Source: Peribacillus simplex NBRC 15720 = DSM 1321
GTDB lineage: Bacteria; Bacillota; Bacilli; Bacillales; DSM-1321
Length of the DNA: 64,000 nt
Reading direction: 5' to 3'
NCBI RefSeq assembly: GCF_002243645.1
Contig: NZ_CP017704.1
Location: 4,420,001-4,484,000, forward strand
Below are positions 7,769 to 19,154 of the stretch, one piece after another. Under the pieces are notes generated by a model, which was given only the letters and a program-made list of their open reading frames with translations, ran no database searches and was not told where the DNA came from. How positions within the stretch are numbered: position 1 is the stretch's first letter; each line of letters opens with the position of its first letter. A program made the translations under genes and the position numbers.

Positions 7769-9094
7769 TTGAAAATTTGGCGTTATTTATCTGTACTCTT
7801 ATTTGGATTGCTGTTTACCATTTCTTCTTTTGGGGGATCGACGGTATCTGCAAACGAGAAGATCGTTTACCATGTACCAATTGAAGAAACGGTGGAAAAG
7901 GGACTCTCGGCCTTTTTGGAACGCGCGCTGACCACTGCTGAAGCAGCTGATGCAGATCTTGTCGTTTTCGAGGTGAATACCCCTGGAGGTGCTGTGGATG
8001 CAGCAGGGGAAATTGCAAAGTTACTGTCGGATTCACCAATCAAGACAGTTGCCTACGTCAACAACAGGGCTTTATCTGCAGGGGCATACATTTCTCTAAG
8101 TGCAGATGAGATTTATATGGTTCCGAGTGCCACCATGGGATCTGCGGCTGTGATTGATTCAACAGGGAACGCTGCAGGTAAGAAAGCGCAATCTTATTGG
8201 TTAGCTGCCATGAAGACTGCTGCAGAACAAAATGGACGTGATCCCATATACGCCCAGGCGATGGCGGATGTTGACATCGATCTACCCGAATATGGAGCGG
8301 AAAAAGGGAAGTTGCTGACATTTACAGCTGAACAGGCAAAAAAGGCTGGATATAGTGAAGGCACCGTCTCTGGGAAAGCGGAGCTGTATAGTATACTTGG
8401 AGTTGAAGATGCTGATATTCGGTCAATCGAAGAAAGCTTTCCTGAGAAACTTGCCCGCTTTTTGACCAACCCGATCGTTGTTCCAATTTTATTAACGATA
8501 GCGGGAATCGGGATTGTGATGGAATTATTTTCACCCGGTTTTGGTATTCCGGGGGTCATTGGAATCACCAGTCTTGTCTTATTCTTCTATGGTCATCTTG
8601 TCGCCGGTATCACCGGATACGAATCGTTAGCGATGTTCATCATTGGGGTCATTCTCGTACTAGTTGAATTTTTTATCCCAGGGGGGATTATCGGGCTGCT
8701 CGGATTTACAGCGATAGTGGGGAGTCTGTTCCTTGCAACAGGAGATCCGGTCCATATGACGATATCCTTGCTAATTGCGGTCACCGTATCCATTTTGGTA
8801 TTCATCCTACTTGTAAAGGTGTTTGGAAAACAGATGAAATTTTTCAGGAAAATGATATTAACAGATGCAACAAAAACGGAACAAGGGTATGTCAGCAATC
8901 CTAATCGTTTGGATTTATTAGGTGTAGAAGGGAAGGCACTTACAGATTTGAGGCCTTCAGGAACAGCCTTGGTCAAAGAAGAAAGAGTGGATGTTGTGAC
9001 AGAAGGAAGCTTTATTTCCAAAGGTTCGTCAATCATTATCGTAAAAGTTGAAGGATCAAGGGTAGTCGTCCGGGAAATTCCGGATTCAAATTAA
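7769..9094 (+). CDS. yqeZ: NfeD-family membrane serine protease homologue (YqeZ-like)
   Basis: Long-form NfeD proteins pair a ClpP/SppA-like serine protease domain outside the membrane with a transmembrane bundle and a C-terminal OB-fold domain. They work with flotillin/stomatin partners. Visible here: a signal peptide (residues 1-28, ending STVSA); a ClpP-class domain with NTPGG near residue 70 and the putative catalytic serine in LSAGAY (about Ser103), with a candidate lysine near 149; four or five membrane helices between about 235 and 355; and a soluble tail with GVEGKALTDLRPSG. The start is TTG at 7769 after a GAAAGGGGG ribosome-binding site. floA follows after 32 bases. Confidence 0.92.
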   Translation: MKIWRYLSVLLFGLLFTISSFGGSTVSANEKIVYHVPIEETVEKGLSAFLERALTTAEAADADLVVFEVNTPGGAVDAAGEIAKLLSDSPIKTVAYVNNRALSAGAYISLSADEIYMVPSATMGSAAVIDSTGNAAGKKAQSYWLAAMKTAAEQNGRDPIYAQAMADVDIDLPEYGAEKGKLLTFTAEQAKKAGYSEGTVSGKAELYSILGVEDADIRSIEESFPEKLARFLTNPIVVPILLTIAGIGIVMELFSPGFGIPGVIGITSLVLFFYGHLVAGITGYESLAMFIIGVILVLVEFFIPGGIIGLLGFTAIVGSLFLATGDPVHMTISLLIAVTVSILVFILLVKVFGKQMKFFRKMILTDATKTEQGYVSNPNRLDLLGVEGKALTDLRPSGTALVKEERVDVVTEGSFISKGSSIIIVKVEGSRVVVREIPDSN

Positions 9095-9126
9095 AATTAA
9101 GAGATACAGGAAGGATGAATCATTAA

Positions 9127-10137
9127 GTGATAACTTCAGGAACGATATTTATTGTACTGGCAGTGATTGCTGCCATCATCGTGTTGGCAGTGTTTTTCAC
9201 ATTCGTACCAGTAATGTTATGGATTTCCGCTTTAGCGGCAGGAGTCAAAATCAGTATTTTTACATTAGTTGGGATGAGGCTTCGCCGCGTTATACCAAGC
9301 AGGGTCGTCAATCCTCTTATCAAGGCCCATAAGGCTGGGATCAATGTTTCAACGAATCAATTGGAGAGCCATTACCTTGCAGGCGGTAATGTCGATCGAG
9401 TGGTGAATGCATTAATTGCGGCAGAACGCGCCAATATCACGTTACCTTTCGAACGGGGTGCAGCTATTGACCTTGCCGGTCGTGATGTATTGCAGGCTGT
9501 TCAAATGAGCGTTAACCCGAAAGTGATTGAAACACCGTTCATCTCTGGTGTGGCGATGAATGGTATTGAAGTGAAAGCGAAGGCAAGGATCACGGTCCGA
9601 GCCAATATTGAACGCTTAGTCGGTGGTGCCGGTGAAGAGACGATCATTGCCCGTGTAGGGGAAGGGATTGTATCGACGATCGGTGCTTCTAAAATGCACA
9701 CGGATGTACTGGAACATCCCGATTTGATTTCACGAACGGTTTTATCAAAAGGGTTGGATTCAGGAACAGCATTCGAAATTCTTTCCATTGATATCGCTGA
9801 AGTGGATATCGGTAAAAATATCGGGGCCATATTACAGACGGACCAAGCCGAAGCCGATAAGAAAATAGCCCAGGCAAAGGCCGAAGAACGCCGTGCAATG
9901 GCTGTTGCGCTTGAACAGGAAATGGTTGCACGTGTTCAGGAAATGAGAGCGAAGGTTGTTCAATCCGAAGCGGAAGTTCCGTTGGCCATGGCCGATGCAC
10001 TGAAAAGCGGAAACCTTGGTGTGATGGATTATATGAATATCCAAAATATCACGGCCGATACGGATATGCGCGGTTCCATCAGTAAAATATCCGAAAATCC
10101 AAAAGATAACAACAATAACCATAATAATAATAATTAG
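9127..10137 (+). CDS. floA: Flotillin-like protein FloA
   Basis: FloA organises functional membrane microdomains that affect membrane fluidity, secretion and signalling. The 336-residue protein has an N-terminal membrane hairpin (about residues 1-45), an SPFH/PHB domain in the middle and an Ala/Glu-rich coiled coil ([20 protein letters not shown]..) near residues 240-285, ending in an Asn/His-rich tail ([10 protein letters not shown]). The GTG start at 9127 follows an AGGAAGG ribosome-binding site. It sits directly after nfeD, its usual partner, under the SigW-type promoter. Confidence 0.95.
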   Translation: MITSGTIFIVLAVIAAIIVLAVFFTFVPVMLWISALAAGVKISIFTLVGMRLRRVIPSRVVNPLIKAHKAGINVSTNQLESHYLAGGNVDRVVNALIAAERANITLPFERGAAIDLAGRDVLQAVQMSVNPKVIETPFISGVAMNGIEVKAKARITVRANIERLVGGAGEETIIARVGEGIVSTIGASKMHTDVLEHPDLISRTVLSKGLDSGTAFEILSIDIAEVDIGKNIGAILQTDQAEADKKIAQAKAEERRAMAVALEQEMVARVQEMRAKVVQSEAEVPLAMADALKSGNLGVMDYMNIQNITADTDMRGSISKISENPKDNNNNHNNNN

Positions 10138-10159
10138 GTCAGGGAAGGGAGGTCTTTAA

Positions 10160-10663
10160 ATGGGAGATTTTATTGATTTCTTTCTCAAGAACCCATTCCT
10201 TATCATTGTCTTGATCGGTATTTTAACGTCCATGTTAGGAAAGAAAAAGCAGCCTCAGCAAAGTGATAATCCAAACACGCCTCCGAAAAAGAAATGGCAG
10301 GAGGTCATGCGGGAGCTTCAAGGTGAAATGGCGCAAGGTAATCAACAGCAAAGGCCTGCACCTGCTCCCGTAAGGAAAGTCGAACAGCAGGCAGCACAGG
10401 CTGTTGAAGTGATCGATGAGACGAAGAACGATGCGAATAAAAGGATTGCGGAGCTTAGACGGCTTCAGCAGAAGTACGATCAAGAGCGTTTGTATCAAAA
10501 AGCGAAGGCGGATCAAATTACATCAGCGATTACTGATAATAACAGTCCGGTCTATCGCAAAGGACCGTCTTTTGGCAAAAAGCAGCTGATTGATGGCATC
10601 ATCATGTCAGAAGTGTTGGGACCGCCAAGGGCGAAGCGAAGTCTTCAGAGGTCCAGAAGGTAA
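10160..10663 (+). CDS. Small membrane-anchored protein in yqfB position
   Basis: The 167-residue protein starts with one hydrophobic helix (FFLKNPFLIIVLIGILTSML, residues 8-27). A low-complexity Gln/Pro/Lys region follows, with an Ala/Glu-rich segment predicted helical around residues 75-115 and a very basic end (RAKRSLQRSRR). There is no recognisable enzyme motif. It is the third gene of the nfeD-floA operon, the place occupied by yqfB in B. subtilis, and may assist the flotillin system. Its good GGGAGG ribosome-binding site and short gap support it as a real gene. Confidence 0.75.
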   Translation: MGDFIDFFLKNPFLIIVLIGILTSMLGKKKQPQQSDNPNTPPKKKWQEVMRELQGEMAQGNQQQRPAPAPVRKVEQQAAQAVEVIDETKNDANKRIAELRRLQQKYDQERLYQKAKADQITSAITDNNSPVYRKGPSFGKKQLIDGIIMSEVLGPPRAKRSLQRSRR

Positions 10664-10733
10664 TTCAGAATTCCTGACTTTTTTCAGTCCATCCTGAAAA
10701 AATAGACTTTCAATCCCTTATAATTTTGTGCTA

Positions 10734-10780
10734 GAACCCTCTTTCATTTCATACATTGAGATGAAAGGGGGTTCTTTTTT
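10734..10780 (+). terminator. Terminator hairpin overlapping SigE-like -10 and the yqfC ribosome-binding site
   Basis: A 14-bp stem (10734-10747 with 10761-10774, one G-T pair) and 13-base loop is followed by T6 that directly abuts the yqfC ATG. It is a strong intrinsic terminator for the nfeD-floA-yqfB operon. The right arm contains AAAGGGGG (10764-10771), the only plausible yqfC ribosome-binding site. CATACATT at 10750-10757, in the loop, matches the SigE -10 consensus CATACANT; no convincing -35 was seen. Confidence 0.8.
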
Positions 10781-11065
10781 ATGGCTCGCAATTGGGGAAA
10801 AAAAGTGAAACAGCTAATGACCAAAACAATGGACCTTCCGCAAGATGTCATGATGGACCTGCCGCGAATTACAATGATCGGACAATTACATATTTATATT
10901 GAAAACCATCGTGGCTTATTGGCTTTTACAGACAGCGAAGTGAGATTGATGCTGAAAAATGGGCAGTTGCTGATAAAGGGAAATGCCTTTGTCATAAAGA
11001 CGATTTTGCCGGAAGAAATCATGCTCGAAGGCAAAATTGACAAGGTTTATTTTATCAATGAATGA
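10781..11065 (+). CDS. yqfC: Sporulation protein YqfC
   Basis: YqfC is a small protein of 94 residues conserved in endospore formers and, in B. subtilis, expressed in the mother cell under SigE; its biochemical role is unknown. The sequence has the family pattern DLPQDVMMDLPRITMIGQLH, then IENHRGLLAFTDSEVRL and a beta-rich end. The ATG at 10781 lies nine bases after AAAGGGGG, inside a terminator-like hairpin. yqfD follows after 15 bases. Confidence 0.92.
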   Translation: MARNWGKKVKQLMTKTMDLPQDVMMDLPRITMIGQLHIYIENHRGLLAFTDSEVRLMLKNGQLLIKGNAFVIKTILPEEIMLEGKIDKVYFINE

Positions 11066-11080
11066 TCCCGGGAGGTCTCC

Positions 11081-12268
11081 ATGAAAAACCAATGGACAAA
11101 CTATTATACAGGCTATGTAAAGGTGAAGGCTTATGGCAAAGGTGCAGAACGGCTGATTAATATGCTGACGAGAAGGGGGCTTCATATCTGGGATGTGAAG
11201 CGTGTCGGAAGCGAATCCCTGATTTTTCATATGGATGTCAGGGATATCCCTAAACTCCGTCAGGTCATGCGTAAGAGCGATTGTAAAGTAAAGTTCATGC
11301 AAGGAAAGGGTTTCCCTTTCCTAATGAAGAGAGTCATGAAAAACAGCGGGTTTTTAGCGGGGATGATCGCTTTCCTGCTTTGCATATTTGTACTTTCCAA
11401 TATGGTATGGGGCATCGAGGTTCAAGATGCCAAACCGGCTACCGAGCATGCCATCCGAAAAGAATTGGACAAGATGGGCGTGAAAATCGGTAAAGTGCAA
11501 TTCTTTGTTGATGATGTGGATACGATTCAGCGTAAGCTGTCGGACCGTATTGGTGCATTGACGTGGGTAGGGGTTGAGCTAAAGGGAACGACATACCATT
11601 TTCGGGTTGTAGAAAAGCGTCAGCCTAAAGAAGTCGAGAAAACATCTCCACAGAATTTGGTAGCGTCTAAAAAAGCGATCATCACTGATATGTTCGTTGA
11701 AAAAGGACAATCTATTGTTAATGTGAATGATTATGTAGGAAAAGGACAGCTTCTTGTTTCAGGACTGATCGGAAAAGATGATAAACAGGAAATCGTATCC
11801 GCACAGGGAGTAATAAAAGGGAAAACTTGGTATAAAGCGAAAGTGGAAGTACCGTTAAAAACCAAGTTTTCCGTTTTTAACGGAAATGAAACGAGCAGGC
11901 ACTTTTTGAAAATGGGAGACTTTTCCCTGCCGGTATGGGGGTTCAAGGATCCGGGATATGAAAAACAGGAAAAAGAAACGACAGTGAGGCCGTTTCACTT
12001 TCTTCAATGGGAACTGCCCATTTCCTATAAACAAGTGACGTTAAGGAGCAAGGAAGATATTGTACGAAGTTATACGGAGGAAGAAGCGGTAAAGGAAGGC
12101 AGGAAAATGGCTAAAGCAGAATTGAAAAAGCATTTGGACGAGGAAGATGAAATCGTCGAGGAAAAAATTTTGCACGAAAGCATGGAGAATGGTAAAGTTA
12201 AATTATCTATACATTACCAAGTTATTGAAGATATAGCGATTGGACAACCAATCATTCAAGGAGACTAA
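11081..12268 (+). CDS. yqfD: Sporulation protein YqfD
   Basis: YqfD is a 395-residue membrane-associated sporulation protein, expressed in the mother cell in B. subtilis. A basic cytoplasmic N-terminal domain of about 80 residues (GYVKVKAYGKGAERLINML) precedes one hydrophobic helix (about residues 90-112). A long extracytoplasmic part follows, with FRVVEKRQP and a repeated beta-structured region. The ATG follows a GGGAGG ribosome-binding site. phoH begins three bases after the stop, so yqfC-yqfD-phoH form one transcript at least during sporulation. Confidence 0.93.
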   Translation: MKNQWTNYYTGYVKVKAYGKGAERLINMLTRRGLHIWDVKRVGSESLIFHMDVRDIPKLRQVMRKSDCKVKFMQGKGFPFLMKRVMKNSGFLAGMIAFLLCIFVLSNMVWGIEVQDAKPATEHAIRKELDKMGVKIGKVQFFVDDVDTIQRKLSDRIGALTWVGVELKGTTYHFRVVEKRQPKEVEKTSPQNLVASKKAIITDMFVEKGQSIVNVNDYVGKGQLLVSGLIGKDDKQEIVSAQGVIKGKTWYKAKVEVPLKTKFSVFNGNETSRHFLKMGDFSLPVWGFKDPGYEKQEKETTVRPFHFLQWELPISYKQVTLRSKEDIVRSYTEEEAVKEGRKMAKAELKKHLDEEDEIVEEKILHESMENGKVKLSIHYQVIEDIAIGQPIIQGD

Positions 12269-12271
12269 CGA

Positions 12272-13234
12272 ATGGCAGATGATGTGAAAGTAATTAAGCT
12301 CGAAATACAATCACCCAATGAAGCGATCGCGTTATTGGGCAATGGGGATTCAAATGTAAAAGTGCTTGAAGAGGAGCTTGGCATCTCCGTCATAACCCGA
12401 GGTGAAGCGGTGAGTGTTGCCGGGGATATCGAGCGGGTAACGATGGGGGAGGAAATCCTTAAGGCGTTATTGACAGTTATCAGAAAAGGAATTGCAATCA
12501 GTTCCAGAGATGTGCTTTATGCAATTGAATTGGCAAGAAAAGGCACATTGGAGTATTTCGGAGAATTATATGATGAGGAAATCGCTAAAACGGCTAAGGG
12601 GAAATCCATTAAAGTCAAAACAATCGGGCAGAGGTACTATATCCAGGCAATAAAGAAACAGGACCTTGTATTTGGAATAGGGCCTGCCGGAACCGGAAAG
12701 ACCTATCTTGCTGTAGTGATGGCCATAAATGCATTGAAAAATGGACATGTTAAACGGATCATCCTGACACGGCCTGCCGTCGAAGCAGGGGAAAGCCTCG
12801 GTTTTCTGCCGGGTGATCTGAAGGAAAAGGTAGATCCTTATCTAAGGCCGCTGTATGACGCTCTCCATGACCTTCTAGGGATGGAACAGACGCTAAGGAT
12901 GATAGAGCGCGGAACGATAGAAATAGCTCCTCTGGCTTATATGAGGGGCCGTACGCTTGAAGATGCCTTTGTCATATTGGATGAAGCCCAGAATACGACG
13001 GAAGCCCAAATGAAGATGTTTTTGACCCGGCTTGGTTTCGGATCGAAAATGGTCATTACGGGAGACCGGACCCAGATTGACCTTCCAAAAGGTATGAAGT
13101 CAGGTCTGATCCGGGTAGAAGAGATCTTGAAGAATGTTAAAGGCCTTTCCTTCGTTTATTTTGAACAAAGTGATGTTGTGAGACATCCGCTTGTCGCCAA
13201 AATCATTACTGCTTACGAGCAGGCGAAGTCATAA
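12272..13234 (+). CDS. phoH: PhoH-family ATPase
   Basis: PhoH proteins are cytoplasmic RecA-like ATPases linked to RNA metabolism. The 320-residue protein has an N-terminal KH-like region (about residues 15-80), a Walker A motif (GPAGTGKTYLA near residue 136) and a Walker B-type DEAQN near residue 236. The conserved TRPAVEAGESLGFLPG and GDRTQIDLP also match the family. The ATG at 12272 has GGAGACTAACG just upstream, partly inside the yqfD end. A terminator follows immediately. Confidence 0.94.
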   Translation: MADDVKVIKLEIQSPNEAIALLGNGDSNVKVLEEELGISVITRGEAVSVAGDIERVTMGEEILKALLTVIRKGIAISSRDVLYAIELARKGTLEYFGELYDEEIAKTAKGKSIKVKTIGQRYYIQAIKKQDLVFGIGPAGTGKTYLAVVMAINALKNGHVKRIILTRPAVEAGESLGFLPGDLKEKVDPYLRPLYDALHDLLGMEQTLRMIERGTIEIAPLAYMRGRTLEDAFVILDEAQNTTEAQMKMFLTRLGFGSKMVITGDRTQIDLPKGMKSGLIRVEEILKNVKGLSFVYFEQSDVVRHPLVAKIITAYEQAKS

Positions 13235-13237
13235 GAA

Positions 13238-13267
13238 AAAATCCGCCATTTCAATCGGCGGATTTTT
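13238..13267 (+). terminator. Intrinsic terminator after phoH
   Basis: A 10-bp perfect stem AAAATCCGCC / GGCGGATTTT with a 9-base loop is followed by T residues. Confidence 0.9.
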
Positions 13268-13425
13268 CGTGATGTGTCTAAATGATAAACTTTTTGGTTA
13301 AAAGGTGGATATGGAATGAAAGAAGCTTTACATTTATCAATACGAAGGTGAAAATTCACATGAAAACTGTTATGATTTTACATATCTAGAATAATAAACA
13401 TCATTTTTTTTTAGGAGGACCTTCC

Positions 13426-15600
13426 TTGAATCGTATCCAGAAATTTTTCACTCAAATAAAAGGGCTGTTGGTCCATCGCTTTTTTCAAGTGCTATTGTTT
13501 ATAATACTTGGTTTATTTGCTTATGGGTTAATGTTCTCCAATGTTAAGCCGGAAAGGGTCCAGGTAGAGCTTTTTAAGCCTGCGGAACAAACGATCCGTT
13601 CAACCAAGACTGTAGAAGATACCTATAAGACTGAACAGGAAAAAGAAGAGATTTCAAAACAGGTGGCGGATGTTTATTCTTTAAAAAAAGAATATGCCAA
13701 AAATAAAGTCGATCTCATTTCATCCATTTTCGATTCAGCGATAGAGGTGAATAAAGAAACGGACCCCGATGAAGATCATAAAGAAGATGAGGGAAAAGAG
13801 GATAAAAAAGAGGTTGTTAAGACGGATGCTCAAAAAGTTTCCATATTAAAAGAAAAATTGACCGATGAAGTCAATAAAAATATCGAGGAATCCGTTTTCC
13901 TTGCTTTAGTGCAGGCGGATGAAGATGAGTTGAAAATAGCGAAGGATTCAACCATTACAGCCGTGAATAATGTGATGAGCTCCCGAATCGCTGCAAGTGA
14001 CGTCGAAAATGCCAAGAAAAAGGTTGTAGAGGAATTGGATTATATGAGCATTAGTGGCGATATGAAAAAAGCCTCCACTTCCCTTGCTCGTACGGCAATC
14101 ATTCAGAATGTATTTTTCGATAAGGACAAAACCGAGGAACAGCGAAGGAAAGCGGTTGAAAGCGTCGAGCCAATCAGGATCCTTCAAGGTCAGATCATCG
14201 TTGAAGAAAATCAATTAGTGGACAGGGATGTATTTAGACAGCTTGAACTGGCAGGCTTCCTAAATACGGAGTCTACCATTTACCCGTATATCGGCCTGCT
14301 GTTATTCATATTCCTGACCTTTGCCGCTTTTTATTACTTTTTCTACTATTCCATTTCCAAAAAGGATAACAAGTACAATCAGTTATTGATATTCAGTCTT
14401 GTCTTTATCCTTTCAATGGCTACCATGAAAACGGTCAGCATTCTGGCAGACCTGAAAAACTCGAATTTGGAATACATTTTCCCGGGTGCCATGGCGGCGA
14501 TGCTCATCAAGATATTATTGAATGATAAGTTAGCGGTAGCAATGATCATATTGTTAGGTTCGTATGGTACGATTATATTTAATGGTGATACACCTGGAAA
14601 TCTGGATTTCTCGATGGGGCTTTATATCATTTTCGGGGGATTAACGGCGATCATCATTCTATCTAGGCCCAATTTCAAATCAAAGGTGCTGGTAGCAGGG
14701 CTGCTATTGTCTTTAATCAATATGACATTTGTTTTTTCGCTCATCTTTATTATGGACAGCCATTATACTAGAATGGAGTACTTGTATTATGCTGCTGCTG
14801 CCATAGGTTCTGGAGTGGGTTCAGCCGTTTTGACAATGGGCCTGTTACCGTTTTTCGAGGCTGGTTTCGGGATCTTATCATCGATTAAGCTTATCGAGCT
14901 CGCGAATCCCAATCATCCGTTACTGCGGAGGATCTTGATTGAGGCTCCGGGGACATATCATCACAGTGTAATGGTCGCCAATTTGGCGGAATCGGCTTGT
15001 GAAGCCATCGGGTCGAATGGATTGCTGGCAAGGGTCGGCAGTTATTATCATGATATCGGTAAAACGAAGCGCCCGCACTTCTTCATCGAAAATCAGATGA
15101 GTGAAGAGAACCCGCATGATCGTCTGCAGCCGGAAACGAGCAGGGATATCATCATTGCCCATGCCGTAGATGGCGGGGAGATGCTGCGCAGTCACAAATT
15201 CCCGAAAGAGATTGTGGATATTGCAGAGCAGCATCATGGGACCACTTTATTGAAGTTTTTCTATCATAAGGCAAAAAAACAGGATGAGGCCACACTCGAA
15301 ACGGCATACAGATATCCAGGGCCGAGGGCGATAATGAAGGAAGTAGCCGTCATCGGCATAGCCGATAGTGTGGAAGCTGCAGTGAGATCGATGAAGCACC
15401 CAACTCCGGAGAAGATTGAAGAGCTGGTAAGTTTCATCATTCAGGACAGGATTCAAGATGGTCAATTTGATGAATGTGACATTACTATGAGAGAATTGAG
15501 TATCGTGAAGCATTCCTTATGTGAATCGCTGAATGGTATCTTCCACTCCAGGATTGAATATCCGGAGCTGGATAAATTAGGACAGAAGGTGAAAGAATGA
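13426..15600 (+). CDS. pgpH: Cyclic di-AMP phosphodiesterase PgpH (7TMR-HD)
   Basis: PgpH hydrolyses c-di-AMP to pApA and helps set potassium and osmotic balance. The 724-residue protein has an N-terminal helix (about 18-38) and a large extracytoplasmic domain rich in charged residues (about 40-285). Seven membrane helices lie between about 285 and 480. The cytoplasmic HD domain has [11 protein letters not shown], the HD pair in [11 protein letters not shown] near residue 543, and EQHHGTT further on. The TTG start at 13426 follows TAGGAGG. ybeY overlaps its stop by four bases (ATGA), giving translational coupling. Confidence 0.95.
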   Translation: MNRIQKFFTQIKGLLVHRFFQVLLFIILGLFAYGLMFSNVKPERVQVELFKPAEQTIRSTKTVEDTYKTEQEKEEISKQVADVYSLKKEYAKNKVDLISSIFDSAIEVNKETDPDEDHKEDEGKEDKKEVVKTDAQKVSILKEKLTDEVNKNIEESVFLALVQADEDELKIAKDSTITAVNNVMSSRIAASDVENAKKKVVEELDYMSISGDMKKASTSLARTAIIQNVFFDKDKTEEQRRKAVESVEPIRILQGQIIVEENQLVDRDVFRQLELAGFLNTESTIYPYIGLLLFIFLTFAAFYYFFYYSISKKDNKYNQLLIFSLVFILSMATMKTVSILADLKNSNLEYIFPGAMAAMLIKILLNDKLAVAMIILLGSYGTIIFNGDTPGNLDFSMGLYIIFGGLTAIIILSRPNFKSKVLVAGLLLSLINMTFVFSLIFIMDSHYTRMEYLYYAAAAIGSGVGSAVLTMGLLPFFEAGFGILSSIKLIELANPNHPLLRRILIEAPGTYHHSVMVANLAESACEAIGSNGLLARVGSYYHDIGKTKRPHFFIENQMSEENPHDRLQPETSRDIIIAHAVDGGEMLRSHKFPKEIVDIAEQHHGTTLLKFFYHKAKKQDEATLETAYRYPGPRAIMKEVAVIGIADSVEAAVRSMKHPTPEKIEELVSFIIQDRIQDGQFDECDITMRELSIVKHSLCESLNGIFHSRIEYPELDKLGQKVKE

Positions 15601-16050
15601 TTTTGGCTATCGATTTAATGGATGAAACGAATGAAGTAACGGAGGAAGCTCAGCAGCTTGTTGAAAGCATTCTGCAATTTGCGGCAAGAAAAGAAAACAT
15701 TGAAAAAGACACCGAGTTGTCCGTTACATTTGTAGACAATGATAGGATTAGGGAAATCAATAAAGAATATCGTCATAAAGATTCAGCTACAGATGTCATT
15801 TCTTTTGCACTTGAAGAAATGGGAGAAAATGAAGTGGAAATTGTCGGAGCGGAAATGCCCCGCATGTTAGGGGATATCATCATTTCCATTGAACGTACGA
15901 AAGAACAGGCTGAAGAATATGGTCATTCATTTGACCGGGAACTTGGATTTTTAGCGCTGCATGGTTTTCTTCATTTATTGGGATTCGACCACATGAATGA
16001 AGAAGATGAAAAAGTGATGTTCACAAAACAAAAGGAGATCTTGGAAGAAT

Positions 16051-16073
<23 letters not shown>
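15597..16073 (+). CDS. ybeY: Endoribonuclease YbeY (rRNA maturation)
   Basis: YbeY is a zinc-dependent single-strand RNase needed for 16S rRNA 3'-end maturation and ribosome quality control. The length of 158 residues is normal. The metal-binding signature is present near the C-terminus as [17 protein letters not shown], with three histidines. [15 protein letters not shown] is also conserved. The ATG overlaps the pgpH stop, and dgkA starts inside its 3' end, so the three genes are tightly coupled. Confidence 0.95.
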
Positions 16074-17790
<1,717 letters not shown>

Positions 17791-17890
17791 TTAACAAAAT
17801 TTACGCGTCATGAAAGCTTGGAAAACGGTCAAGCTAATCATATGGTCGGATATTCATAATTGCTAGTTAAAAATGAAAGGTGGGCTTTAT

Positions 17891-18034
17891 ATGTTGGATT
17901 TTACCTGGGAATTATTTAGTGAAACAGGTAATGTGGACACCTATTTGCTGTTTAAGGAGATAGAAGTCGAGAGACAGGAAAGACACTTGGTATTGAATGA
18001 TGAGCTAGCAGAATTTGATTTTCCTGTTTCATAG
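17891..18034 (+). CDS. yqzL: YqzL family small protein
   Basis: This is a 47-residue protein starting MLDFTWELFSETGNVDTYL and ending ELAEFDFPVS, the typical YqzL pattern found between era and recO in Bacillus. The function is unknown. The ATG follows AAAGGTGG with good spacing. Acidic residues dominate and there is no membrane segment. Its position 33 bases before recO supports it as a genuine gene. Confidence 0.88.
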   Translation: MLDFTWELFSETGNVDTYLLFKEIEVERQERHLVLNDELAEFDFPVS

Positions 18035-18067
18035 GTTAGTCTTGGCGAGCATGGGTGGTGTCTTGGT

Positions 18068-18820
18068 ATGCTCCAAAAATGTGAAGGCATTGTCATAAGG
18101 CGAACTGCATATGGAGAAAATAACAAAATCATTACTATATATACCCGTGAGCTAGGAAAAATTGGCGTTATGGCTAGAGGAGCCAGTAAACCTAACAGCA
18201 GGCTTTCTGCCGTCACACAGCTTTTTTGCTCCGGGTATTTTCTTGTAACCACATCAACCGGACTCGGAAGTCTTCAGCAAGGCGAAATGGTCGATTCACT
18301 CCGTTTCATAAGGGAGGATCTTTTTGCCACTGCTTATGCTTCATATATTGTTGAATTGCTTGATAAAAGCGTCGAGGATAAGAAACCGAATCCATATTTG
18401 TATGAATTACTTTCGCAAACTTTGCATTACATAAACGAAGAATATGACGCAGAGGTTTTGAAATTCATTTTTGAAATGAAGATGCTGCCTGTCAATGGGA
18501 TTAACCCAGTGCTGAATCAGTGTGCTGTATGTGGTGAAACGGAAGGGGAATTCTCCTTCTCGCTTCGAGAAGCGGGCTTTATCTGTCACCGCTGTCTGGG
18601 GAAAGACCCTTATCACTATAAAATTTCACCTGCAGCCGTCAAATTGCTGCGGATCTTTTATTATTTCGATTTATCAAGGCTCGGAAACATTTCCGTCAAG
18701 CCTGAAACGAAAAGAGAACTGCAGAAGATCATCGATGCTTATTATGAGGAATATTCTGGTCTGCATTTGAAATCAAAAAAGTTCCTGAAACAGATTGATA
18801 CGATGAAAGATATGTTTTAG
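18068..18820 (+). CDS. recO: DNA repair protein RecO
   Basis: RecO helps load RecA onto SSB-coated single-stranded DNA in the RecF pathway and anneals complementary strands. The 250-residue protein starts with an OB-fold ([22 protein letters not shown]). A helical domain follows, with a zinc-finger-like set of cysteines, CAVCGE near residue 155 and CHRC near residue 177. A GGTGG ribosome-binding site precedes the ATG by about eight bases. It ends the ybeY-era-recO cluster; the next unit has its own promoter. Confidence 0.95.
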   Translation: MLQKCEGIVIRRTAYGENNKIITIYTRELGKIGVMARGASKPNSRLSAVTQLFCSGYFLVTTSTGLGSLQQGEMVDSLRFIREDLFATAYASYIVELLDKSVEDKKPNPYLYELLSQTLHYINEEYDAEVLKFIFEMKMLPVNGINPVLNQCAVCGETEGEFSFSLREAGFICHRCLGKDPYHYKISPAAVKLLRIFYYFDLSRLGNISVKPETKRELQKIIDAYYEEYSGLHLKSKKFLKQIDTMKDMF

Positions 18821-18831
18821 GATCTGACCTA

Positions 18832-18860
18832 TTGACATTCCATGCTAGTTTGTATAAAAT
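18832..18860 (+). promoter_or_regulatory. Promoter of the glyQS T-box transcript
   Basis: A perfect -35 TTGACA (18832-18837) is followed 17 bases later by TAAAAT (18855-18860) as the -10. It lies directly upstream of the T-box leader. Confidence 0.7.
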
Positions 18861-18865
18861 TCTAA

Positions 18866-19083
18866 TCATCAAAATAAGAAGATTGCGTTGATGGAAAAGA
18901 GTATCTGTCATTCTCCATAAAAAGCGAACCCGGGATGGTGGAAGCCGGGATATGGATTTACAGGGAAGGGCGTTTCCGGAGCATATTGCTTTGAAAAGAG
19001 GCCGTTTTATAAACGGCAATTAGGGTGGAACCGCGGGTATACTCTCGTCCCTATGCATTTCGCATAGGGACGGGAGTTTTTTG
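18866..19083 (+). promoter_or_regulatory. T-box riboswitch leader controlling glyQS
   Basis: The leader carries the T-box core AGGGTGGAACCGCG at 19022-19035, which pairs with the uncharged tRNA acceptor end. A terminator follows: a 15-bp stem (19042-19056 with 19062-19076) and a T6 run. The stem I region lies at about 18880-18980. The downstream genes make glycine the amino acid sensed; a GGC at 18969-18971 is a candidate specifier, but I did not fold the structure. Confidence 0.93.
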
Positions 19084-19154
19084 TTTGCCAAAATGTATTG
19101 GGTTCCGACCTTTAATTTTAAAAAGAGTCTTTTTAAATAACCTGGAGGTGTACG

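Noticed and set aside
10781..12268. Phage or mobile origin of the yqfC/yqfD region because of the strong upstream terminator
   Set aside because: Both genes are standard sporeformer genes in their normal order before phoH.
18729..19019. Minus-strand open frame over the T-box leader
   Set aside because: The strand is explained by the structured T-box RNA, and the frame has no start signal.
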